From assembly GCA_963777485.1 (NCBI GenBank), contig CAVZQP010000004.1, forward strand, positions 558,001 to 622,000: DNA of 64,000 bases, read 5' to 3'. Below the pieces are notes generated by a model. That model was not told the DNA's origin. It ran no database searches and saw only the letters and a list, made by a program, of their open reading frames with translations. Below are positions 43,010-51,263 of the stretch, piece by piece. A program made the position numbers and the translations under genes. This DNA is from Bog-473 sp963777485 (GTDB taxonomy: Bacteria > Actinomycetota > Acidimicrobiia > Acidimicrobiales > RAAP-2). Each line of letters starts with the position of its first letter. Position 1 is the stretch's first letter.

Positions 43010-43435
43010 ATGGGTGCAGCCGAGGAGAACCGCAAGGTGATGGAGGGGTTCTGGGAGGACCTGTACCGCCAGGACCTCGTGGCCGCCGCGGCGCGGTTTT
43101 CTCCCGACGGCACGTACACCGACGTGGGGACCCCCGATGACGACGTGGCCCGGGGTCCCGACGAAATCGTGCGGCGCCTGACGCTGGCGTGGAGCAAGCT
43201 CGCGGGCCTCCGCGACGAGCGCCGGTATCTCGTGGCCGGTGAGGACACGGTCATGACCGAGCACATCGAGCACTGGGAATGGCCGACCGGCGAGACCATG
43301 GCGCTGCCGGTGTGTTCGGTCCACCAGGTTGTGGACGGCCGGATCGTGCGATGGACCGACTACTGGGACATGAACGCGTTGGTTGCCGCGGCGCCGCAGT
43401 GGTGGTTCGATCACGTCCTGGCGGGCTGGAAGTAG
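43010..43435 (+). CDS. SnoaL/NTF2-like protein (limonene-epoxide hydrolase-like)
   Basis: 141-aa cone-shaped NTF2-fold protein. FWEDLYRQDLVAAAARFSPDGTYTD is the family's N-terminal helix and strand; the end V-D-G-R-I-V-R-W-T-D-Y-W-D holds the conserved Asp/Trp residues of limonene-1,2-epoxide hydrolase-like members. It may be an isomerase, hydrolase or ligand binder. ATG with GGGGGTGA upstream. Followed 9 nt later by an amidohydrolase, so the two are probably co-transcribed. Confidence 0.78.
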   Translation: MGAAEENRKVMEGFWEDLYRQDLVAAAARFSPDGTYTDVGTPDDDVARGPDEIVRRLTLAWSKLAGLRDERRYLVAGEDTVMTEHIEHWEWPTGETMALPVCSVHQVVDGRIVRWTDYWDMNALVAAAPQWWFDHVLAGWK

Positions 43436-43444
43436 GCACCGGAC

Positions 43445-44719
43445 GTGGCGCGGCTCATTCTCGGCGGGGGGACCGTGCTCGACGCGGACGGCCCCCGCCC
43501 CCACTCGACCGTTGTCGTCGAGGACCGCCGGATCACCGTCGTCTGTCCCGACGGCGTCGCCGACGCCGCCCTCGACGCCCGGCCCGATGACCGCGTCCTC
43601 GACCTCGGAGGCCGCACCGTCATGCCCGGGCTCGTCAGCAGCCACTTCCACGCCACTTACCGCGAGCTCGGCTCGAAGGTGGCGCCGTTCGGGCTGGAAG
43701 AGCCGCCGGCACTCCAGGCGGTGCGGGCGGCGCACCATCTCGAGCTGGCGCTGCGTTGTGGTTTCACCGGCGCCGTCAGCGCGGGCGCGCCGTTCGCCAT
43801 CGACGCATCGATGAAGGCGGCGATCGCCGAGGGCCTCTTCCCCGGCCCGCGCCTGATGGCGGGCAGCCGGGACGTCAGCACGACGGGCCATGCCGGCGAC
43901 AAGAGCTTCCCCTGGTACTGGGACGTCCGCGCCCGTGGCGCGGTCAACCGCTCCGACGGTCCCGACGAATTCCGCCGGGCGGTACGCGAGGAGATCAAGC
44001 AGGGCGCCGAGATCATCAAGATGTTCGTGACCGGCGGCCACGGCACGGTCGCCCCCGCCGAGCAGACCGAGATGTCGCGCGCCGAGCTGACGGCCGGCAT
44101 CGAGGCCGCGCACGAGCGCGGCGCACTGGTGCGGGGGCACATCGCAAACCGCGACGCGCTCGGTATGGCGCTCGACGCGGGGATCGACGTCGTCGACCAC
44201 GGCGACGGGCTCGACGAGGCGGCCATCGGGCGGATGGTCGACCAGGGCACCTTCCTGGTTCCGAGCCAGCTCTTCCCGGCCCGTTTCGCCGAGATGATGG
44301 GAGGCGGCGGCCTCGGCTTCACCGCCGCCATGGCCGAGGACATCGAACGAGCGCTCGCCATCCTGCCGGTGGCGAACGAGGCCGGGGTCAAACTGCTCTG
44401 CGGCGACGACTACGGCGCGATCGGTCTGCCGCACGGCCGCTACGCCGACGAGCTCGCGTTCTACGTGAAGGAGGCCGGGATCGCGTCCCTCGACGTGCTG
44501 CGCTGGGCGACGCGGCACGGTGCCGAGCTGATGGGTCGTGGACACGAGCTCGGCTCGGTGCGCGAGGGCTACCTGGCCGACCTGCTCGTCGTCGACGGCG
44601 ACCCGCTCAGCGACATCGGTGTGCTCCAGGACCGGGCGCGACTCGTCGCCATCATGAAGGGCGGGATGCTGGTCACCGACGAGCTCGACGCGCTCGGATC
44701 CGCCGAGGCCCGGCGCTGA
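43445..44719 (+). CDS. Amidohydrolase family protein
   Basis: 424-aa metal-dependent hydrolase. Metal-binding His residues in GLVSSHFHATYRE (about 61-73), the probable carboxylated or bridging residue in EIIKMFVTGGHGT (about 193-205), His in RGHIANRDALGMAL and VVDHGDGLDE (about 230-258), and Asp in LLCGDDYGAI (about 318). It resembles imidazolonepropionase/prolidase-like members acting on amides or cyclic imides. GTG start, 9 nt after the NTF2-like gene. Confidence 0.88.
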   Translation: MARLILGGGTVLDADGPRPHSTVVVEDRRITVVCPDGVADAALDARPDDRVLDLGGRTVMPGLVSSHFHATYRELGSKVAPFGLEEPPALQAVRAAHHLELALRCGFTGAVSAGAPFAIDASMKAAIAEGLFPGPRLMAGSRDVSTTGHAGDKSFPWYWDVRARGAVNRSDGPDEFRRAVREEIKQGAEIIKMFVTGGHGTVAPAEQTEMSRAELTAGIEAAHERGALVRGHIANRDALGMALDAGIDVVDHGDGLDEAAIGRMVDQGTFLVPSQLFPARFAEMMGGGGLGFTAAMAEDIERALAILPVANEAGVKLLCGDDYGAIGLPHGRYADELAFYVKEAGIASLDVLRWATRHGAELMGRGHELGSVREGYLADLLVVDGDPLSDIGVLQDRARLVAIMKGGMLVTDELDALGSAEARR

Positions 44720-44726
44720 GCCGCAG

Positions 44727-44732
44727 TACTCT
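44727..44732 (+). promoter_or_regulatory. Candidate -10 box of a leaderless promoter (ABM gene)
   Basis: TACTCT fits TANNNT and lies 7 nt before the ATG at 44740, directly after the amidohydrolase stop, with no ribosome site. The ABM-methyltransferase pair may thus have its own leaderless transcript. Confidence 0.4.
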
Positions 44733-44739
44733 CCGGCCA

Positions 44740-45036
44740 ATGATCATCGTGGCCGGTTCCATGAGCTTCGACGCCGCCGACCGCGCCGACGTGCTGGCGA
44801 GCCTGGCCGAGGTCACCACGCGCAGCCGGCGCGACGCCGGGTGCGTGGAGTACTGGTGGGCCGAGGACCTCGAACATCCCAACACCTTCTCCTTCTACGA
44901 GTGCTGGGAGTCGAAGGAGCTGCTCGACGCGCATCTCGCGCAACCGCACGAGGCGGCGTTCGCCGAGCGCAACTTCGGCCGCATGACGGGAGCGACGGCG
45001 TCCATGTTCGAGGCGACCGCGCTCCCGCCGGGTTGA
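44740..45036 (+). CDS. Antibiotic biosynthesis monooxygenase (ABM) domain protein
   Basis: 98-aa dimeric alpha/beta-barrel protein. I-I-V-A-G-S-M-S-F, then the helix, GCVEYWWAEDLEHPNTFSFYE and AHLAQPHEAAFAE follow the ABM pattern (C-x-x-Y ... F-Y-E ... H-x-x-x-P-H). ABM proteins are cofactor-free monooxygenases or heme degraders; the function here is unknown. The stop overlaps a TTG that begins the methyltransferase. Confidence 0.85.
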   Translation: MIIVAGSMSFDAADRADVLASLAEVTTRSRRDAGCVEYWWAEDLEHPNTFSFYECWESKELLDAHLAQPHEAAFAERNFGRMTGATASMFEATALPPG

Positions 45037-46016
45037 AGCCCTCCCTGCGCGCCCTGGCCGGGCGCGGTGTCGACGCCCTGCCACCGGGTCTGGGCCGGCA
45101 GGTGCGGGCGCTGGCCGGACGGCCCGGTCCGCGCGAGATCGCGCTCGACGCGCTCGACGCCGAGCTGGACGGCGCAACGGCGTTGATGGGGGAGTCGCCC
45201 GAGCGGGCCCAGTCCCTGCTGGGCGGGTTCGTCGTCGCGCTGCCGGCGCCACCACCACCCGACCCCTTCTCGGATGCGTACCGGGAGTGGACCTGGGAGC
45301 TGTACCGGCGCATCTCGGGCCGCCAGGCCTACGACACCGCGCACGAGGCGTCGCCGTTCGACCTCGAGCGCGCGCAGAAGCGGCCCTTCCCCTACGAGAG
45401 CGGGTCGCTGAAGATGGTCGGGCGCGACCTCGTGGCGCGCGGCCATCTCCTCGGGACCCTGGCGAGGGCGTTGCCGGCCGTGAACGGGTCGGCCCGTCCC
45501 CGGGTGGTCGAGTTCGGTGCCGGCTGGGGGAACCTGACCGCGGATCTGGTGGCGACCGGGCTCGATGTCACCGTCGTCGAGCTCGATCCCAAATTCTGCG
45601 CGCTCATCGCCGAGCGGTGCACGAACGGCCCCGGGGAACTCGCCGTGCACCAGGGCGACATGCTGGACTTCGCGACCGACGAGCCGTTCGACGCCGCCGT
45701 GTTCTACGAGAGCTTCCACCACTGCGCCGACCACCTGGCGCTGCTCGACCGCTTGCACCGCATCGTGCGGCCGGGTGGCCCCGTCCTCTTCGCGGGCGAG
45801 CCCGTGCAGCGGCTCGGCTATCCCTGGGGCCCGCGCCTCGACGGCCTCTCCGTGTGGTCGAGCCGCACCTACGGCTGGCTCGAGCTCGGCTTCGACACGC
45901 GCTACTTCGACGTGGCGCTGGCGCGGACCGGCTGGGAGGGCCGGCGGGTCGGGCTGGGGGCGCGCCCCGCCGAGACGGACGTGATCGTGGCGACGGCGAC
46001 GGAGTCCGCGCCCTGA
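45033..46016 (+). CDS. Class I SAM-dependent methyltransferase
   Basis: 327-aa methyltransferase. SAM-binding motif I VVEFGAGWGNLTADL (about 154-168), motif II acidic VVELD (about 179-183), H-Q-G-D-M-L-D-F and FYESFHHCADHLALLDR-type motif IV, then RPGGPVLFAGEP. An N-terminal region of about 140 aa precedes the domain and probably shapes the substrate site. Chosen start is TTG 45033, overlapping the ABM stop as TTGA; the frame is open upstream to 44841 but there it only shadows the ABM gene. Confidence 0.85.
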   Translation: MKPSLRALAGRGVDALPPGLGRQVRALAGRPGPREIALDALDAELDGATALMGESPERAQSLLGGFVVALPAPPPPDPFSDAYREWTWELYRRISGRQAYDTAHEASPFDLERAQKRPFPYESGSLKMVGRDLVARGHLLGTLARALPAVNGSARPRVVEFGAGWGNLTADLVATGLDVTVVELDPKFCALIAERCTNGPGELAVHQGDMLDFATDEPFDAAVFYESFHHCADHLALLDRLHRIVRPGGPVLFAGEPVQRLGYPWGPRLDGLSVWSSRTYGWLELGFDTRYFDVALARTGWEGRRVGLGARPAETDVIVATATESAP

Positions 46017-46054
46017 CCGCCGCCGGTCCGGCCCCGCAACACCTCCACGAAAAT

Positions 46055-46093
46055 CGCCGCCAAAGTGGCCATAACATGACCACTTTGGCGGCG
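46055..46093 (+). promoter_or_regulatory. Perfect 14-bp inverted repeat between methyltransferase and DinB genes
   Basis: CGCCGCCAAAGTGG (46055-46068) and its exact complement (46080-46093) flank an 11-nt loop. There is no T-tract after it. It ends 39 nt before the DinB start codon and follows the methyltransferase stop by 38 nt. It could be a terminator of the upstream gene, an operator of the DinB gene, or an RNA element in its leader. Confidence 0.6.
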
Positions 46094-46132
46094 CATGATG
46101 GCCCTATTGAACATCAGCCAAGGAGGCCGGAC

Positions 46133-46669
46133 ATGACCGAATCGCAGAGCAGCGGCGCACAGAACGACCTGGACCAGGAGCGGGCCGACATCATCGACAC
46201 GCTGCAGGGGCACCGGAGGTTCCTCCGCTACACGGTCCAGGGCCTGACCGACGAAGAGGCGGCGAAGCGCACGACCGTCAGCGAGCTGTGCCTGGGCGGC
46301 CTCGTCAAGCACGCCACCAAGGTGGAGGAAGGCTGGGTCAGGTTCGTCCACGAAGGGCCGAGCGCGATGTCCGGCGCCGACGAGGCCGCCATGGCCGCCC
46401 ACGCGGCCAGCTTCCGCATGCTCGAGGGTGAGACCTTGGCCGGGTTGCTCGCCCACTACGAAGAGGTCGCCGCCCGGACCGACGAGCTGGTCGCGACGAT
46501 TCCCTCTCTCGACGTCTCGCATCCCCTTCCCGTGGCGCCCTGGTTCCCGCCGAACGCGCGCCGGTCGGCGCGGCGGGTGTTCCTGCACATCGCCACGGAG
46601 ACCGCGCAGCACGCCGGCCACGCCGACATCCTGCGCGAGACGCTCGACGGCCAGAAGACGATGGGCTGA
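46133..46669 (+). CDS. DinB/DUF664 family protein
   Basis: 178-aa four-helix protein of the DinB superfamily (DUF664 branch). LCLGGLVKHATKVEEGWVRF contains the first metal His, and FLHIATETAQHAGHADILRE contains the C-terminal H-x-x-x-H pair. Actinobacterial members are thiol (mycothiol) S-transferases or metal proteins of unknown role. ATG 46133 has AAGGAGG 7 nt upstream; an in-frame ATG at 46076 lies inside the inverted repeat and is less likely. Confidence 0.88.
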   Translation: MTESQSSGAQNDLDQERADIIDTLQGHRRFLRYTVQGLTDEEAAKRTTVSELCLGGLVKHATKVEEGWVRFVHEGPSAMSGADEAAMAAHAASFRMLEGETLAGLLAHYEEVAARTDELVATIPSLDVSHPLPVAPWFPPNARRSARRVFLHIATETAQHAGHADILRETLDGQKTMG

Positions 46670-46676
46670 GACGGCC

Positions 46677-48044
46677 CTACGGTTCCTGGCACCCGAGCGC
46701 CGGTGACGGCGACGACCCGCCGGTCTCGCCCCGCGCGTACGCGCGGTCGAGCAGCTTCACGTCCCGCGCGAGCGTGTGGACCTCGCTCGTGCCCTCGCCG
46801 CCGTACTGGTAGCCCTGGGTGTAGGCCGTCCCGCTCGGGCTGTCGTCCTTGGTCGTCGGGGTGCCCGGGATCGGTTCGGTTCCGGTGTCCTCGTTCCAGT
46901 CGTCCCACGACGTGACCATCACGATCGGCAGGGCCGGGTCGACCTCGGGGATGGCCACGCAGCGCAGCATCTGGTCGAGCGTGGAGGACGGCCCGTCACC
47001 CGCCACCCACTGGCGCGGCTGGGCCGGATGGTTGGTCGTCAGCCGGAAGCCGCGGTCGTTGAAGCCCGGCTGCACGACGGGCAGGACCGGCACCTTGTTG
47101 CCCGTCGCGTTGCGGTAGAGCGTCAGCAGGAAGCGCTGGTCCGCGGCGATGTGCGTCGTCCCTGGATACCCCGTCGAGTCGCTCGCCGGGCCGTTCGCCT
47201 GCTGCGGGTCGCCGTAGTACAAGGTGTACGACGTCACGGCGTCGAACTGGTCGATCCGCCCCAACTGCGGCTGCCCCGTGAAGACCGGCGCGTTCGGCAC
47301 CTGGATCTGGGGCGTCACCCGCCAGTACACCTCGTCGCCGACGAAGAACGGGTCGGCGTAGCCGTGCTGCTCGAGGTACGTGCGGGCCCCGCCGATCATC
47401 CCGGCCACGTCCCCGGTCAGCGTGCGGGTCAGGTAGAGGTAGACGACCGGCCGCCCCTCGATGTGCAAATACGACGGATTGGAGAAGTAGTCCTTTGCCA
47501 GCGCCAGCATGTCGGAGTCGAAATGCAGCTCCGCCTGCCCGGAGACGGGCGTCGATTCGTTGCCGGCGTCGAAGCCGAGGTTCCAGGTCTCGTAGAACAT
47601 CGCGAACTTCATCTCGTGCAGGTCCGGCGCGGCGAGGAACTCCTTCATGGCGGCGTCGGCCGTCAGGTAGTTGCGGCCCGAGAAGGCGGGGTCGTAGGGC
47701 CACCAGTCGACCGCGAGGAAATTGATGCCCGCCTTGTGCGCATTCGCGATGTCGCGGGTGGCCGTTGACGTCTTGTTCGAGTCGATGAGCCCGAAGGGCG
47801 GCCGTTGCGACGGCACCAGCTGCTGACGCAGCGACCCGCCGGCGATCAGGTTCTCAGGGTTCCACATGTAGTAGTACGCGCCGACCAGCGGCCGGGTCAG
47901 GCCATCGTGCGCCGACGGCGACGACGCCGTCTTCGACGCCGCCCCCGCCCCCGCGCCCAACGATGCCGTCGCGCCCACCAGCACCAGCGCGGCCGCCGCG
48001 GCCACCGCGTGCCGGAACAGCCGGCCTCGCCGCGCCCCTCGCAC
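46677..48044 (-). CDS. Secreted GH99/GH71-like glycan-active protein
   Basis: 455-aa protein with an N-terminal signal peptide (basic V-R-G-A-R-R-G-R, then a long Ala/Val/Leu core ending G-A-G-A-A-S). The mature part follows the GH99-like (WbsX/GH71/99 endo-mannanase) pattern: VGAYYYMWNPEN, INFLAVDWWPYDP, FAMFYETWNLGFD and late VTSWDDWNEDTGTEP. Catalytic residues cannot be proven from motifs. GTG start at 48044, 17 nt after the stop of the phospholipase C gene, so both are probably secreted from one operon. Confidence 0.78.
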   Translation of the reverse strand: MRGARRGRLFRHAVAAAAALVLVGATASLGAGAGAASKTASSPSAHDGLTRPLVGAYYYMWNPENLIAGGSLRQQLVPSQRPPFGLIDSNKTSTATRDIANAHKAGINFLAVDWWPYDPAFSGRNYLTADAAMKEFLAAPDLHEMKFAMFYETWNLGFDAGNESTPVSGQAELHFDSDMLALAKDYFSNPSYLHIEGRPVVYLYLTRTLTGDVAGMIGGARTYLEQHGYADPFFVGDEVYWRVTPQIQVPNAPVFTGQPQLGRIDQFDAVTSYTLYYGDPQQANGPASDSTGYPGTTHIAADQRFLLTLYRNATGNKVPVLPVVQPGFNDRGFRLTTNHPAQPRQWVAGDGPSSTLDQMLRCVAIPEVDPALPIVMVTSWDDWNEDTGTEPIPGTPTTKDDSPSGTAYTQGYQYGGEGTSEVHTLARDVKLLDRAYARGETGGSSPSPALGCQEP

Positions 48045-48061
48045 CGGAGAAAGCAGAACCG

Positions 48062-49606
48062 CTACCGGGTCTCCTGGGCCGGCATCGTCTGGTGCAGCGG
48101 CACCGGGTACACCGGCTGGTTGTCCGCCGCTTCGACGAGGTCGCCCGAGGTGCACCCCAACGCGGCCATGTCCGCCTGCTGGTCGTGCGCGGTGCTCGGC
48201 AGTCTCGGCACGGCCACCTCCGCGTGCCCCATGTGCAGCGTCGAGGTCAGGTCGCCCGTGTGCTTGCGGCGCCACGCCGAGATATTGGGGGCCCGGACCC
48301 CGAATCGAGCCTCGAGGAACCGCAGCTGCGAGGTGTGGTCCGCCACCTCGGACGCCACGTGTCCGCCGCGGCTGAACGGCGAGATCACCAGCATCGGCAC
48401 CCGGTACCCCAGCCCCACCGGCCCGGCCACGCCCTGCGCCGTCGGCGGCAGCGGCGACACCGTGACGAACTCGCCCGGCGTCCCGGCCGGGGGCACCGGC
48501 GGCGGCACGTGGTCGAAGAACCCGTCGTTCTCGTCGTAGCAGTGGAACACCACCGTCTTGGCCCACACCTTCTGGTTCGACATCAGCGTCCGCAGCAACT
48601 GGCTCGTGTACCACTCACCCATGGCCGGCGCCGCCGGCGGGTGCTCGTCGTAGCCCAACGGCGGGATCACCCAGCTCACCGCGGGCAGCGTCCCCTTCGC
48701 GATGTCGGCCGCGAAGTCGGTCGGGTAGAGCGGCAGGAACGCCTTCTGGTAGAGCGCCGAGTTCGGGTTGGAGTACTGCTTGAAGTAGGGCAGGATCGCA
48801 TCGCTGATCAACAGGCCGTGTTGCTCGATGAACGCCGGCGTGTACGGCGTCCCCACCGGGTTGTACACCTTCCAGCTGACCCCGGCGTCCTCCAGCACCT
48901 CGGGCATCGTGTCCCAACTCACGCTGTACACGGCGTCGGAGCTGTCGTTGGTCTCGAGCACCGGCCCGCCGGCACTCCCCGTCGGGCCCACCGAGCCCGA
49001 CAGGCTCATCAACCGGTTCGGGTGTGTCGGGCCCATGACCGAACAGTGATAGTTGTCGCCGATCGTGAACGCGTCCGCCAGCGCGTAATAGAACGGGATG
49101 TCGCGCCGCGTGTGGTAGCCCATCGTCACGGTGCCCTGCTCAGGCCCCTCGAATTGCGCCATGGTGTGCGTCGACACGAACGCGCCGTTGTCACCCTTCC
49201 CCCGGCACAGGTGCTGCGGCAGCCAGTTGTGCGTCAGGTCGTGCGTGCACTCACCGATCCCCGACTGCGTGTTGAGACGGAACGGCAGCAGATGGCTGTC
49301 CCGCCCTCCCGGCCACGCCTGGCTGAACGCGCCGAGCTTCCCCTTCGGGCGGTCGTCGAACCCCCGCACACCCGGATACGTGCCGAAATAGTGGTCGAAC
49401 GACCGGTTCTCCTGCATCAGGAAGACGACGTGTTCGATCGCCCCCAGATCCGATCCCGCCGGCTTTGTCGAAGCCGCCGCCTCCACCAACCTCACATCGG
49501 CTGCGGCGGCGTTGCCCCGTCCTGTTGCACCGACCACCGTTGCACCGCCGCCCGCCAGTGCCGCGGCGAGCAACGTCCTGCGGTCGAAGCGTCGCGTCTC
49601 TCTCAT
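48062..49606 (-). CDS. Secreted phospholipase C / acid-phosphatase superfamily (PF04185), Tat substrate
   Basis: 514-aa phosphoesterase of the bacterial phospholipase C family. The N-terminus carries a Tat-type signal (T-R-R-F-D-R-R-T-L-L plus hydrophobic core to about residue 37). The core begins EHVVFLMQENRSFDHYFGTY with the metal/catalytic E-N-R-S-F-D-H, followed by GPTHPNRLMSLSG and FHCYDENDGFFDHVPPP. The C-terminal domain found in haemolytic PLCs is absent. ATG at 49606. It probably hydrolyses phospholipids or phosphodiesters outside the cell. Confidence 0.9.
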   Translation of the reverse strand: MRETRRFDRRTLLAAALAGGGATVVGATGRGNAAAADVRLVEAAASTKPAGSDLGAIEHVVFLMQENRSFDHYFGTYPGVRGFDDRPKGKLGAFSQAWPGGRDSHLLPFRLNTQSGIGECTHDLTHNWLPQHLCRGKGDNGAFVSTHTMAQFEGPEQGTVTMGYHTRRDIPFYYALADAFTIGDNYHCSVMGPTHPNRLMSLSGSVGPTGSAGGPVLETNDSSDAVYSVSWDTMPEVLEDAGVSWKVYNPVGTPYTPAFIEQHGLLISDAILPYFKQYSNPNSALYQKAFLPLYPTDFAADIAKGTLPAVSWVIPPLGYDEHPPAAPAMGEWYTSQLLRTLMSNQKVWAKTVVFHCYDENDGFFDHVPPPVPPAGTPGEFVTVSPLPPTAQGVAGPVGLGYRVPMLVISPFSRGGHVASEVADHTSQLRFLEARFGVRAPNISAWRRKHTGDLTSTLHMGHAEVAVPRLPSTAHDQQADMAALGCTSGDLVEAADNQPVYPVPLHQTMPAQETR

Positions 49607-49656
49607 CCCTGCCTGCCCCCCGGCCCCCACTGTCACCTCACTCTTCCAGAACTCTT

Positions 49657-50364
49657 TCAGACCATCGCGATCAGCTCCGGATCGTTGTTCTTGACGTTAC
49701 CCACGCGTTGGCCCACCTGATGGTGCACCACCGTCCCCGCCGGCGGTGGGCGCAACAGCGCTTTGAGCTCCTCGACGTCCTCGTTGGTGGGATCGAGCCA
49801 CAGGTCGAACGTCGACGGGTCGAGGATCACCGGCATGCGGTCGTGGATGCCGTGCATGTCGGCGCCGCCGGGTGCCGTGATGATGGCGCAACTCCGGATC
49901 GGCGGCGCGTCCTTGGGCGCCGCCTTGTCACGCCAACGCTCCGCCAGCCCGGCGAACGCCATCGGCGCGCCGTCGGCGCGCGTGAAGTAGTTGGGTTGCT
50001 TGCCGCCTGTCTTGAGCCGGCGCCACTCGAAGAAGCCGTCGGCGGGCACGATGATGCGCCGCTCCTTGAACGCCTCGCGGAACGACGCACGCGTCGCCAC
50101 CGTCTCGCTCCTTGCGTTGATGAGCCGGCTGCCCCCTTTGCTGTCCTTGGACCACCACGGGATGAGCCCCCAGCGGAACGTCATCAGCGTCCGCACGGGG
50201 TCACCCCCGTCCTTCTGCGGCCGGTCCCGCACGCCGAGCACCTCGTCGGTGGGGGCGACGTTCCAGCTGGGCTCGTGCGCGGAGTTCTCGCTCTCGGCGA
50301 GGGTGGCCTCGAAGTAGCGGGCGATCCGCGCCGGCGGGGTGTAGAGAGCGAAGCGTCCGCACAT
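49657..50364 (-). CDS. SOS response-associated peptidase, HMCES/YedK family
   Basis: 235-aa SRAP protein that forms a covalent thiazolidine link to abasic sites in single-stranded DNA. Catalytic Cys2 follows Met1 (M-C-G-R-F), and the other conserved residues are present: Asn in LINARSET, Glu in DGFFEWRR and His in DMHGIHDRMPVIL. It faces imuA divergently with about 100 bp between starts and the LexA palindrome in that gap, so SOS induction is likely. Confidence 0.94.
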   Translation of the reverse strand: MCGRFALYTPPARIARYFEATLAESENSAHEPSWNVAPTDEVLGVRDRPQKDGGDPVRTLMTFRWGLIPWWSKDSKGGSRLINARSETVATRASFREAFKERRIIVPADGFFEWRRLKTGGKQPNYFTRADGAPMAFAGLAERWRDKAAPKDAPPIRSCAIITAPGGADMHGIHDRMPVILDPSTFDLWLDPTNEDVEELKALLRPPPAGTVVHHQVGQRVGNVKNNDPELIAMV

Positions 50365-50457
50365 GCCGGCAGCATTGTGACCTACGGGGCCCGGTCCGCA
50401 CGCGACACCTCCTGACCTGCAACTTCAGCTCCCCGAGCGGCCGGCGCATCGCCTCGG

Positions 50458-50478
50458 TAATGTACGAACATATGTTCG
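50458..50478 (+). promoter_or_regulatory. LexA box overlapping -10 region and start of imuA
   Basis: CGAACATATGTTCG (50465-50478) is a perfect palindrome matching the GAAC-N4-GTTC SOS box of Actinobacteria and Firmicutes. Just before it TAATGT (50458-50463) fits a -10 element, and an ATG inside the box (50472) lies 8 nt after it. LexA bound here would cover the -10, transcription start and start codon. Confidence 0.88.
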
Positions 50479-51221
50479 CTTTCTCCACCACCGGGGCAGC
50501 GCCAGCTCCCGATCCCGTCACCCCTCGCCGGGACCCCGGGGTCCCCAGGGAGCTCCCCGCCGGGCTGGCCGACCGGGTCCGGCCCACGACGCCGGTCGCC
50601 GGCCGGACCCTGCCGGTGCCCGTGCCGCTCGCCCCGCTCTTCCCCAGCGGTTCCCTGCGCCGCGGCACGACGACCATCGTCTCGGGGCAGCCCGGCCACG
50701 GCGCGACGACCCTGGCGCTCGCCCTCCTCGGCGCGGCCTCGGCCGCGGGAAGCTGGTGTGCCGCCGTGGGCCTGACCGACCCCGGCGTGGTCGCGGCGGC
50801 CGGCCTCGGGCTCGATCTGCGCCGGGTCGTCTTCGTGCCCCACCCCGGCCCGGGCTGGGCCGAGGCGGCTGGCGACCTTCTCTCCGGTGTCGACGCGGTC
50901 CTGGTGCGCCCACCCGGCCGGGCGCGCCTCACCGCGGCCCGCCATCTCACCGCCCGGGCCCGTGACCGCCAGGCCGCGCTGGTCGTGTTGCTCGAAGGAA
51001 CGGGGAGTTGGCCCGAGGGCGGTGACCTCGCCCTCGCCGTGGGAGCGGTCGAGTGGGAGGGCGTCGGTCGCGGCCACGGCTACCTGCGCGGCCGCCGCGC
51101 CGAGGTGCGCGTGAGCGGTCGCCGCGCCGCCGGCCGGGCGAACGAGTGCTCGCTGTGGCTGCCTGCCGACTCCGGCGCGGTGGCGGCGACGACGGCGCCC
51201 GTGCCGGACGGCGCGGCATGA
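50472..51221 (+). CDS. imuA: ImuA-like RecA-fold mutasome protein
   Basis: About 250-aa RecA-related protein that accompanies ImuB and DnaE2 in damage-induced mutagenesis. It has a degenerate Walker A (SGQPGHGATTLAL, Lys replaced) and DAVLVRPP-type strand, then WEGVGRGHGYLRGRRAEVRVSG near the end. The start is ATG 50472 if the mRNA is leaderless, as the -10-like TAATGT suggests; an in-frame ATG at 50460 would add four residues and lies inside that box. No ribosome site precedes either. First gene of imuA-imuB-dnaE2. Confidence 0.85.
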   Translation: MFAFSTTGAAPAPDPVTPRRDPGVPRELPAGLADRVRPTTPVAGRTLPVPVPLAPLFPSGSLRRGTTTIVSGQPGHGATTLALALLGAASAAGSWCAAVGLTDPGVVAAAGLGLDLRRVVFVPHPGPGWAEAAGDLLSGVDAVLVRPPGRARLTAARHLTARARDRQAALVVLLEGTGSWPEGGDLALAVGAVEWEGVGRGHGYLRGRRAEVRVSGRRAAGRANECSLWLPADSGAVAATTAPVPDGAA

Positions 51222-51263
51222 ACCAGGCGGTAGTGAAGCAGAAGCGGAAAGCGGTGGAAGGCA

